DNA from: Paracoccaceae bacterium
Lineage (GTDB): Bacteria > Pseudomonadota > Alphaproteobacteria > Rhodobacterales > Rhodobacteraceae
Reading direction: 5' to 3'
NCBI GenBank assembly: GCA_027486345.1
Contig: JAIXPH010000028.1
Location: 1 to 64,000, forward strand
Length of the DNA: 64,000 nucleotides
This document shows positions 30,312 to 37,999 of this stretch, piece after piece. Position 1 is the first letter of the stretch. The number at the start of each line of letters is the position of its first letter. The notes below the pieces were generated by a model. The model worked only from the letters and a program-made list of their open reading frames with translations, had not been told where the DNA came from and ran no database searches. The translations under genes and the position numbers were made by a program.

Positions 30312-30641
30312 TCAGTTTGTACTGGCGGTGGGCGCTTTTCCGTCGCCGAAGAGGCCGTTTGCGGGGGGCGCGACCGTGCCCGCAGGGGCGGCATTGCCAC
30401 GGCCTGCGGTCGGGCAGTCCTCGTCCTCCTCGTCGCAGTCATCCTCGTCCGAGTCGTCGCCGCCAAAGGACAGCCAACCGCCGTCTTCGTCGTCCTCATC
30501 GTCGGACACTTGCATCAGGGATGCGCCGACATCCGCGATGGCGCGGGCATGGACGGCGGGCGCGGTGGGGGCCATCGGCGTCTGGGCCGAGGCGGCCATA
30601 GCGCTGCCCAGAAGGATCAAGGTCAGGGGAAGTTTCATCAT
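30312..30641 (-). CDS. Small secreted highly acidic protein
   Basis: Signal peptide 'MMKLPLTLILLGSAMAASAQ'; 'DDEDDEDGGWLSFGGDDSDEDDCDEEDEDC'. Confidence 0.65.
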   Translation of the reverse strand: MMKLPLTLILLGSAMAASAQTPMAPTAPAVHARAIADVGASLMQVSDDEDDEDGGWLSFGGDDSDEDDCDEEDEDCPTAGRGNAAPAGTVAPPANGLFGDGKAPTASTN

Positions 30642-30708
30642 GCACTCCTGCAAGACATGCGCCGCCCGCATTTGCGAAAGGGTGGCGCGGGGGGGAGAAG
30701 GGTTCGGG

Positions 30709-31059
30709 CTATTGGTCGTCACCGCCGTTTTCGGTGCCGTCATGATCGTCGCCGTGGCTGTCCTGATGGTCGCTGTCGTGACCGTCGCCTTCCTCCTCGA
30801 ACTCGATCTCTTGGATGTTCAGCGAGCCGGGGTTCAGCTTGGCCTCAATCGCGCGGCCTTGGGCGTCGGTGCCGATCACCTCATAGCAGCCGTCGTCGAT
30901 GCGGATGCGTCGGATGGTCCAGCCTTGGGCCTGAGCCACCGCCGCCACGGCGCTGCGCGGCTGCCAGTCGCGCATTGGAACGGAGCAATCATCGCCCGCC
31001 CATGCCGCCGGGGCGGCCAGCAGCGTGGCAAGGCCAAAGACCGTCAAAAACCTGTTCAT
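30709..31059 (-). CDS. Secreted PepSY-domain protein with His/Asp-rich tail
   Basis: Signal peptide 'MNRFLTVFGLATLLAAPAAWA'; PepSY-like 'GWTIRRIRIDDGCYEVIGTDAQGRAIEAKLNPGSLNI'; tail 'DGHDSDHQDSHGDDHDG'. Confidence 0.8.
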   Translation of the reverse strand: MNRFLTVFGLATLLAAPAAWAGDDCSVPMRDWQPRSAVAAVAQAQGWTIRRIRIDDGCYEVIGTDAQGRAIEAKLNPGSLNIQEIEFEEEGDGHDSDHQDSHGDDHDGTENGGDDQ

Positions 31060-31108
31060 CGGCCACACTCCGTTTGCGGACCCCTCATGTCAGCTTGTTT
31101 GCGCGCTG

Positions 31109-31164
31109 AACCTGACGGCTTCCTGAAGCACGGGGAAAAACCGCTTCAGGTTGGCGTCAGGTTG
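31109..31164. promoter_or_regulatory. Symmetric double direct-repeat operator in divergent promoter region
   Basis: AACCTGAC..CCTGAAGC..GCTTCAGG..GTCAGGTT nested dyads; each half holds TCAGG repeats at 11-bp spacing. Confidence 0.7.
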
Positions 31165-31219
31165 CCAGTGCATGAGGAAGGGGACAGGATGGACCGGCAA
31201 CGGGGCAAGCAGGGGCAGG

Positions 31220-31879
31220 ATGCGGATACTTCTGATCGAGGATGACCGGGTGATCGGCAGCGCGATCCGCGATCAGGTGGACAGCGAGGGCCATTCCGTC
31301 GATTGGGTGCAGCGGCTGAATGCGGCGGGTGATGCGCTGGCCGGGGCGCATTTCGACCTGATCCTGCTGGATCTGATGCTGCCGGATGGTCTGGGGATTG
31401 CGTTCCTGAAGGCGTTGCGCGCCAAGGGGCAGGTGGTGCCGGTCATCATCCTGACCGCGCTGGACCAGATTTCGGACCGGATTGCCGGGCTGAAGGCGGG
31501 GGCGGATGACTATCTGGTCAAACCCTTTGATCTGGATGAGCTTTCCGCCCGGATCGGCGCCGTGGCACGGCGCTATGGCGGCAATCCCAATCCGGTGCTG
31601 ACCTTGGGCGATCTGGACATCGACAGCGCCGCCCGCCGGATCACGCGCAAGGGCCGCGCCATCCCCCTGACTGCGCGGGAATGGGTGCTGTTCGAGACGT
31701 TCTTGCAGCATCCCGGCCAGCTTTATTCCAAACCGCAGCTTGAAGAGCGCCTCTATTCCTTTGACGCCGAGGTGGAGAGCAACACCATAGAAGTGCACAT
31801 CAGCCGCCTGCGCAAAAAGCTGGGCGCTGCGGTGATCGTCACCGAACGCGGGCTTGGCTACCGCCTGGGCGCGGCATGA
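31220..31879 (+). CDS. OmpR-family response regulator (QseB/PmrA-like)
   Basis: 'MRILLIEDD', 'DLILLDLMLPDG', 'GADDYLVKPFDLDEL', C-terminal 'QLEERLYSFDAEVESNTIEVHISRLRKKLG'. Confidence 0.93.
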   Translation: MRILLIEDDRVIGSAIRDQVDSEGHSVDWVQRLNAAGDALAGAHFDLILLDLMLPDGLGIAFLKALRAKGQVVPVIILTALDQISDRIAGLKAGADDYLVKPFDLDELSARIGAVARRYGGNPNPVLTLGDLDIDSAARRITRKGRAIPLTAREWVLFETFLQHPGQLYSKPQLEERLYSFDAEVESNTIEVHISRLRKKLGAAVIVTERGLGYRLGAA

Positions 31880-33216
31880 GGGGGCCCGCGTCGATCCGTC
31901 TGCGCACGGCCTTGGCGCTGTCGCTGCTGGTCACGGCGATCTGGCTGATGGCGGCACTGGCCACCTTCCGGCTGCTGACCGACGAGATGGATGAGGTCTT
32001 TGATTCCGCCCTGCAGGAAACCGGGCAGCGCATCCTGCAACTGGCCGTGGTCGATATCCTCAGCCGCGAGGAGGACGTGGCCGCCCAGCATCTGGCGGCG
32101 CTGGGCCCGCATGAGGAATACTTCACCTATGTCGTGCGGGATGCGGGGGGCCGGGTGCTCTTGGCGTCGCATCGCGCGGCGGTGGAGGAATTCCCGCTGC
32201 TGGACGGGCCGGGGTTTCAGCAAGACGGGGCGCATCGCTATTACCAAGAGGCAGCGGTGAGCGGATCGGTGGTGCTGACCATCGCCGAACCCGTGTCCCA
32301 TCGGCGCGAGGCGTCGCGTGAGGTGGCCTTGGCGCTGGGCTTGCCGCTGGTGTTGGTCTTGCCCCTGTCGATCATCGCCATCTTTTTCGGCCTGCGCTAT
32401 GGGCTCAAGCCGTTGGATATCTTGCGCCGTCAGGTGGCGGCGCGGGGGGCGGATGATCTGTCCCCCTTGGCCGACGCCGGATTGCCACAGGAACTGCGCC
32501 CCATCGCAGCGGGGATGAGCGCGCTTTTGGCGCGGCTGGAGCAATCCTTTCAAGCCGAACGCAGCTTTGCCGCCCATGCCGCGCATGAGTTGCGCACGCC
32601 CTTGGCCGGGGCGGTGATGCAGGTCCAACGCCTGCGCAAGGCCACGGCGGAGCCATCGACCGCCGCCAAGGCCGCCGAGGTTGAATCCGCGCTGAAACGC
32701 CTGTCGCACCTGTCGGAACGGCTGCTGCAACTGGCACGGGCCGAGGGCGCGCGCCTGACGCTGGCCGAGGCTGCCGATCTGCGCCCGGTATTGGATCTTG
32801 TGGCGGGGGATTTCACCCGGGCGGGGGCCGATCTGCGCCTGACCCTGCCTGATGCGCCGATCCTCAGCCAGATGGACCCGGACGCCGCCGCGATCATCGC
32901 GCGCAACCTGTTTGAAAACGCGCTGCGCCATGGCACCGGCCCGGTCACAGCGGCGTTGTCCCCGGATGGCTGGCTGGTGGTGGACAATGACGCGCCCGCC
33001 ATTCTGCCCGACCTGTTGGCGCAGCTGACGCGCCCCTTTGCGCGGGGCGGGCCGGGCGATGAGGGCGCGGGGCTTGGCCTTGCCATCGTGTCCCGCATTG
33101 CCGAACGTGCGGGGGCTGAAATGCGCCTGACCTCTCCGCTTCCCGGCCAGACCCGCGGCTTTCGCGCGGCGGTGCGGCTGATCCCCTTTCACAGTGACGA
33201 ACGGAACACCCCATGA
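31876..33216 (+). CDS. Sensor histidine kinase (QseC-like)
   Basis: 'SFAAHAAHELRTPLAGAVMQVQRL' H box, 'NLFENALRHG', 'GAGLGLAIV'; ATGA overlap with RR. Confidence 0.92.
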   Translation: MRGPASIRLRTALALSLLVTAIWLMAALATFRLLTDEMDEVFDSALQETGQRILQLAVVDILSREEDVAAQHLAALGPHEEYFTYVVRDAGGRVLLASHRAAVEEFPLLDGPGFQQDGAHRYYQEAAVSGSVVLTIAEPVSHRREASREVALALGLPLVLVLPLSIIAIFFGLRYGLKPLDILRRQVAARGADDLSPLADAGLPQELRPIAAGMSALLARLEQSFQAERSFAAHAAHELRTPLAGAVMQVQRLRKATAEPSTAAKAAEVESALKRLSHLSERLLQLARAEGARLTLAEAADLRPVLDLVAGDFTRAGADLRLTLPDAPILSQMDPDAAAIIARNLFENALRHGTGPVTAALSPDGWLVVDNDAPAILPDLLAQLTRPFARGGPGDEGAGLGLAIVSRIAERAGAEMRLTSPLPGQTRGFRAAVRLIPFHSDERNTP

Positions 33217-33920
33217 CCCTGTCCTATCAATCCGCGCATGAGGAAGTGCATTTCATCAACCGCTCTGGCTGGCTGCGCGCCGCCGTTCTGGGCGCGAATG
33301 ACGGGATTGTCTCCGTCTCGTCGTTGATCGTCGGGGTGGCGGCGGCGGACCCGTCGCCCGGCACGGTGCTGGTCGCCGGGATGGCGGGCTTGGCCGCGGG
33401 GGCCATGTCGATGGCGGCGGGGGAGTATGTCTCGGTCAGTTCGCAATCCGACATTGAACGCGCCGACATCGCCCGCGAGAAACAGGCACTGATCGACACG
33501 CCCGAGGCGGAGGAGGCCGAACTGGCCTCGATCTACGAATCCCGTGGCCTGTCCAAGGAAACCGCGGCGCTGGTGGCGCGGGAGTTGACGGCGAAGGACG
33601 CCCTGGGCGCGCATGTGCGGGATGAGTTGGGCCTGTCCGAAGTGCATGCCGCCAACCCGTTGCAGGCGGCGGCGGCCTCGGGCCTGACCTTCACCGTCGC
33701 GGCGGCACTGCCGGTCGCCGCCGCCGTGCTGGCCCCCGAGGGCCAGATCATCCCGACCGTGGTGGTGGCCACGCTGGTCTGTCTGGCCGGTCTGGGCGCA
33801 TTGGGTGCCAAGGCGGGCGGCGCGCCACTGGCCCCCGCCACGATGCGCGTGCTGTTCTGGGGTGCCGCCGCCATGGCCATCACAGCGGGTGTGGGGCGGA
33901 TTTTTGGTGTGAGTGTGTGA
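33213..33920 (+). CDS. VIT1/CCC1-family transporter
   Basis: 'GWLRAAVLGANDGIVSVSSLIVGVAAA', 'GMAGLAAGAMSMAAGEYVSVSSQSDIERADI'. Confidence 0.92.
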   Translation: MTLSYQSAHEEVHFINRSGWLRAAVLGANDGIVSVSSLIVGVAAADPSPGTVLVAGMAGLAAGAMSMAAGEYVSVSSQSDIERADIAREKQALIDTPEAEEAELASIYESRGLSKETAALVARELTAKDALGAHVRDELGLSEVHAANPLQAAAASGLTFTVAAALPVAAAVLAPEGQIIPTVVVATLVCLAGLGALGAKAGGAPLAPATMRVLFWGAAAMAITAGVGRIFGVSV

Positions 33921-33940
33921 GGGGGGGCGGACGCCGCCCG

Positions 33941-34546
33941 TCAGGCGGACAGAAGGTCGTCGAACATCACGGCCTGCTCCACACCCTTTCGGGCATCGGG
34001 CGCGCAGGGCTCGTAGGTCATGTCGATGTGCATCGCCGTGCCATAGGCACGGAACACCGCCGTCCAGCGGTGCAAGAAGCCGTTGTCCATGTTCAGGTCG
34101 ACATGGCGGTCACTGACTGCCGTGATGACGGCCACGTCGCCGCGCCGGGCTGACTTGAGGAAGTCGGTGTCGTGCAGGAAAAGCCGGGCTTCATCCACCA
34201 GATGGTCGGACAGTCGCCGGCTGCCCAGCGTGGCGAAGGTTGGCCATGCCGCGCGCAGCCCTTTGGACGCCGTGACCAAGCGCACGCCATCGAGGTCGAA
34301 CGACGCGCGCACCGCTGGAGAGCTTTGCATCGCCAGACGGTCAAGCTCCAGCCTTTGGCTGGCCGTGGCGGACATGGCATCGACCAGCCGCAGCATCAGA
34401 CGTCTGCCGGGCCGGTCCTTGCCGGTCTCCCAGTTCGAAATCACCGTCTGTGTCACGCCCAAGGTCTCTGCCAGAACAGCCTGCTTGATGCCGGAGGCCT
34501 TCCGCCAACCGGGCAACATTCGGCAGATGTCGGTTTCTTGAAACAT
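33941..34546 (-). CDS. XRE-family regulator with C-terminal ligand-binding-like domain
   Basis: HTH 'KQAVLAETLGVTQTVISNWETGKDRP'; C-terminal 'FLHRWTAVFRAYGT' shared with neighbouring paralogue. Confidence 0.8.
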   Translation of the reverse strand: MFQETDICRMLPGWRKASGIKQAVLAETLGVTQTVISNWETGKDRPGRRLMLRLVDAMSATASQRLELDRLAMQSSPAVRASFDLDGVRLVTASKGLRAAWPTFATLGSRRLSDHLVDEARLFLHDTDFLKSARRGDVAVITAVSDRHVDLNMDNGFLHRWTAVFRAYGTAMHIDMTYEPCAPDARKGVEQAVMFDDLLSA

Positions 34547-34662
34547 GTTGGCGCTTTCTTCCTGTCACCCCCGCCCTTAGCACGGGATCGACAGTCGGTC
34601 GCCGGGGCAAAGGTCTGGGTCGGCACTGCAAAAGCGTACGCGATCCGGATCAGCGCCGGGCC

Positions 34663-35271
34663 TCAGGTCAAGGGATGGAGCTGATCGAAGTAAACCATCT
34701 CCATCACGCCGACCTGATCTTCCGGCGCAGCCCGCTCATAGGTCAATTCAGCCACAAGGACCCTGCCAAAGGCGCGGAACATGGCGGTCCAGCGGTGCCG
34801 AAAGGCCGGGTCCGTCTCCAGAGTCAGGTGCCGATCCGCGACACCGGACACTGAAAGAAGCCGCCCCTGGCGCACGTCGCGGACGAAGACGGTATCCTCC
34901 ATCAGATGCTTGGCTTCATGGGTAAGGTGGTTGAGGAATGACGTGCCGGTGAGGGCGCAGAAATTCGGCCAGACCGAGACAAGACCCATGGACGCGCAGA
35001 TCAGCCGCACCCCGGAAAAGTCGAACAGAGCGCACATGCTGCGGCTTTGGGTCACCATCAGCTTGGCCAAGGCGAGGTTTTCTGCGGCATCAAGACGCAT
35101 CATCTCCATCAGCCTTTGGGTCATCGGCCGGGAGGGAAGCCCTTCGCCGCGTTCCCAGCGGGCAAGGGTTTGTTCCGGGACATCCAGCGCCACAGCAACA
35201 TCACGCCGCGCAATGCCGTTGCGGCGGCGCCATTCGGCCAGATCGTGGATGCCAGTGGGGAAATAAGTCAT
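34663..35271 (-). CDS. XRE-family regulator, paralogue of upstream-coordinate neighbour
   Basis: HTH 'RRDVAVALDVPEQTLARWERGEGLPSRP'; C-terminal 'FRHRWTAMFRAFGR'. Confidence 0.8.
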   Translation of the reverse strand: MTYFPTGIHDLAEWRRRNGIARRDVAVALDVPEQTLARWERGEGLPSRPMTQRLMEMMRLDAAENLALAKLMVTQSRSMCALFDFSGVRLICASMGLVSVWPNFCALTGTSFLNHLTHEAKHLMEDTVFVRDVRQGRLLSVSGVADRHLTLETDPAFRHRWTAMFRAFGRVLVAELTYERAAPEDQVGVMEMVYFDQLHPLT

Positions 35272-35288
35272 CAGTCCATACACTTACA

Positions 35289-35326
35289 ATAAAACGGGGG
35301 GAGGCAGAGGCACGCCCCCCCCCCCG
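35289..35326 (-). terminator. Intrinsic terminator of delta-60 repeat gene
   Basis: On minus strand: G11 run, loop cgtgcctctgcct, CCCCCC G TTTTATT. Confidence 0.65.
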
Positions 35327-35336
35327 GGCCGTCGGC

Positions 35337-36782
35337 TTATTGTGCCGTCAGCCGCAGAACGGCGATGTTCTTGCTGCCGTCTGTCGCGGTGGTGGTGCCT
35401 GCAACGACGATCAGCTTGTCGCCCTGCACGGCCACGCCGGTCGCCATATCATCGCCATCCCCAAGCGAGATGTTGACGATCCCGTTTTCGGTGCCGTCAT
35501 CCGCGGTGCCAAAGCCCTGGTCCAGCGCGCCTGCCGCATCATAGCGGGCAACGGCGATGTTGGTGCTGTCGCCTTCCTGATGGTAACCCGCCACAACAAT
35601 GCTGCCATTGTCTTGGACCGCCACGCCGGTGGCAAAGTCATTGCCTTCGCCCAGCGAGGTAGAGACAAAGCCGTTCGGGGTGCCATCTTCCGACACGCCG
35701 AATGCGTCATCCGGGGTGCCATCCGCGTTCAGACGGGCCACGATGAAGTTCGACGATCCATCCGCCGACACGCTGTCACCGGCCACAACGATCTTGCCAT
35801 CGGCCTGCAGCGCCAGATCGCGCGCGACATCATTGCCGTCACCCAGCGAGATGTTGACAAAGCCTTCCGGCGTGCCGTCATCGCCCGATGCGCCAAAGGT
35901 GGCATCCGGTACGCCCGATGCGTCATAGCGCGCGACCAGCATGTTGGACGATCCGTCTTCGGCGACACGGGACCCGGCGACGACGATCTTGCCATCCGCA
36001 TCCAGCGCCACAGCGTTGGCGGTGTCATTGCCTTCGCCCAGCGAGGTGGCGACAAAGCCGTTCGGGGTGCCGTCTTCGGACTGGCCAAAGCTTTCGTCCA
36101 CGCTGCCATCGGCGTTCAGGCGCGCGACGATGATGTTGGTCGATCCGTCCGCAACCACGCTGTCGCCGACAACAACGATCTTGCCATCGGCCTGAATGGC
36201 CACGTCGCGGGCCACGTCATTGCCGTCGCCGAGCGAGATGTTAACGATACCATTAGCGGTGCCATCATCGGCGGTGCCAAACCCTTCGTCCAGCGTGCCA
36301 TCAGCGTTGACGCGCAGAACGACCATGTTGGTCGATGCGCCCTCTTCGTGATAGCCCGCCACGACAACCTTGCCATCGGCCTGTGCCGCGATGGCGGTGC
36401 CGAAGTCATTGCCGTCACCCAGCGAGATATTCACCACGCCATTCGGGGTGCCATCGTCTTCGCCAACGCCAAAGCCCGCGTCAAACGCGCCCTCTGCCGT
36501 GTAGCGCACGATGACGATGTCATTGCTTTCGCCATTGTGACGGTTGCCCACCACCATGACCGTGCCATCCGCGCCAACGGACAGGTCTTCGCCCACATCA
36601 TCGCCATTGCCCAGCGAGGTGGCGACAACGCCTGCCGGGGTGCCATCTTCCTCGCCCGCGCCGAACGATGCGTCCAACTCGCCTGCGCCGCCCGCAGCCC
36701 ACGCGATGCTGGCGATCAGGGCGAGTGCCGAGACCGTGCCCAGACCGATGGCTTTCTGGCCAATCTTGGTTTCAAACTTCAT
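35337..36782 (-). CDS. Secreted delta-60-type repeat protein, predicted beta-propeller
   Basis: Signal peptide then seven units of about 62 aa of type 'DGTPNGxVxxSLGxGNDxaxxvalqaDGKIVVAGxxxxxxGSxNxxVARxnAdGxxDxxFG'. Confidence 0.88.
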   Translation of the reverse strand: MKFETKIGQKAIGLGTVSALALIASIAWAAGGAGELDASFGAGEEDGTPAGVVATSLGNGDDVGEDLSVGADGTVMVVGNRHNGESNDIVIVRYTAEGAFDAGFGVGEDDGTPNGVVNISLGDGNDFGTAIAAQADGKVVVAGYHEEGASTNMVVLRVNADGTLDEGFGTADDGTANGIVNISLGDGNDVARDVAIQADGKIVVVGDSVVADGSTNIIVARLNADGSVDESFGQSEDGTPNGFVATSLGEGNDTANAVALDADGKIVVAGSRVAEDGSSNMLVARYDASGVPDATFGASGDDGTPEGFVNISLGDGNDVARDLALQADGKIVVAGDSVSADGSSNFIVARLNADGTPDDAFGVSEDGTPNGFVSTSLGEGNDFATGVAVQDNGSIVVAGYHQEGDSTNIAVARYDAAGALDQGFGTADDGTENGIVNISLGDGDDMATGVAVQGDKLIVVAGTTTATDGSKNIAVLRLTAQ

Positions 36783-36895
36783 GTCGATAATCCTCATGCC
36801 GATGGTCGACCGGCCAGCCGCCGTCATTGCCCGGCGATGCTTTCCCCGAGGCCAAGACGCGACGCTGCCCTGATCTGGTGGCAGGATAGGCGCAT

Positions 36896-36925
36896 GCCCC
36901 GTCTGGACAGAAGCGGGGCTTTATT
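36896..36925 (+). terminator. Terminator-like hairpin upstream of delta-60 gene
   Basis: GCCCCG-N12-CGGGGC followed by tttatt on plus strand. Confidence 0.4.
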
Positions 36926-37139
36926 GCGGGACAGGGTGCGATCAGGGGTGAAAGTCACGCAAAAACAGATGCTTGCATGTAATTTTTCCCGGTTGGAAAC
37001 CCTTTTTTATTGGCGCATGACGAGTCTGCGCACGCCGCGCAACCCAAGCGTGCAACGCGTCAATGGCGCAAGGCCCGACCACGGGCATGGCATGCCGCTG
37101 GCTGCGATGCCACATAGGTACGCGGACATTGAAGGGAGG

Positions 37140-37243
37140 GGTGAGAGGCTGGACAACGACCCAAGCGGGGCTCGTTACGGCTGCTTCCTTCCGGACCTGA
37201 CCGGGTTGGCGAGGCGCTCGCCCGCGCCAACCTCTCGGGGGGT
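37140..37243 (-). ncRNA. ffs: Bacterial small SRP RNA (4.5S-type)
   Basis: Minus strand contains GGTCAGGTCCGGAAGGAAGCAGCC; flanking GAGAGGTTGG pairs with CCAGCCTCTC at the ends. Confidence 0.93.
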
Positions 37244-37322
37244 GATATAGGGGGGCGGGGGTGGATTCGCAAGCGGATAGCGCGCGGTGCCTCCGGGGAC
37301 GCTCCTGCGCGTGGCTTGGGCC

Positions 37323-37949
37323 TCAGAGCAGCCCGGCCAGACGCGCGCCGGTCCAAAGGTCGGCGGCCAGATGGCGGGCAAACCGGCCATCGGTGCGCTG
37401 CACATCCGGGACCTGCACCACGACGCAGCCGGCACGGTGGGCGGCCTCGGCCCCGACATCGCTGTCTTCGAACACCAGACAGCGCGCCGGATCGACGCCG
37501 ATGCGTTCGGCGGCCAGAAGATAGGGGTCGGGCGCGGGCTTGGGCGCGGTGACATCGTCAAGGGTGATGATGGTGCGGAAATGCGGGGTCAGACCGGCGC
37601 GGTCCAGTTTCCAATGCGCGCCTGTGCGCCCGGTGGAGGTGACCAGCGCCATCGGTTGGCGGATCGCGCGCAGCAGGTCATGCGCGCCGGATTTCATCGG
37701 CACCCCGGCCTCCAGCCCCTGTTGAAAGCCGCGTTTCCATGCGGCGGAAAAACCTGCCTCATCCAGCCCCGGAAAGGCGGCGCGAATGATTTCGACCCCG
37801 GCCGGTTCGGCCTTGCCCACCAACTGGTGCATGAAGCTTTCTTCCACCGCATGGCCGAATTCGGCAAAGGCTTGCACGCCCGCCGTCATCGCCACGCTTT
37901 CGGTGTCGATCAGGGTGCCGTCGAGATCGAAGAATACCGCGTCGAACAT
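37323..37949 (-). CDS. HAD-superfamily phosphatase (beta-phosphoglucomutase/phosphoglycolate phosphatase-like)
   Basis: 'FDAVFFDLDGTLIDTESVA', 'VTSTGRTGAHWKLDRAGL', 'CLVFEDSDVGAEAAHRAGC'. Confidence 0.9.
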   Translation of the reverse strand: MFDAVFFDLDGTLIDTESVAMTAGVQAFAEFGHAVEESFMHQLVGKAEPAGVEIIRAAFPGLDEAGFSAAWKRGFQQGLEAGVPMKSGAHDLLRAIRQPMALVTSTGRTGAHWKLDRAGLTPHFRTIITLDDVTAPKPAPDPYLLAAERIGVDPARCLVFEDSDVGAEAAHRAGCVVVQVPDVQRTDGRFARHLAADLWTGARLAGLL

Positions 37950-37999
37950 GTCGCCCCGTTCTTGCTTGCCATCCTAGGGATGACCCCGCCCTTAGCGCA

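Noticed and set aside
35289-36782. CRISPR-like repetition
   Set aside because: Periodic repeats are about 186 bp, in-frame and coding (delta-60 units); no short direct repeats with unique spacers seen anywhere in the window
35340-37250. 636-aa plus-strand ORF across the propeller gene and SRP RNA
   Set aside because: Shadow ORF from the periodic GC-rich repeat gene on the minus strand; low-complexity His/Arg/Ala translation and it runs through ffs
37060-37561. Small ORFs over 37.06-37.56 kb
   Set aside because: Region is occupied by SRP RNA and the HAD gene; translations are low complexity
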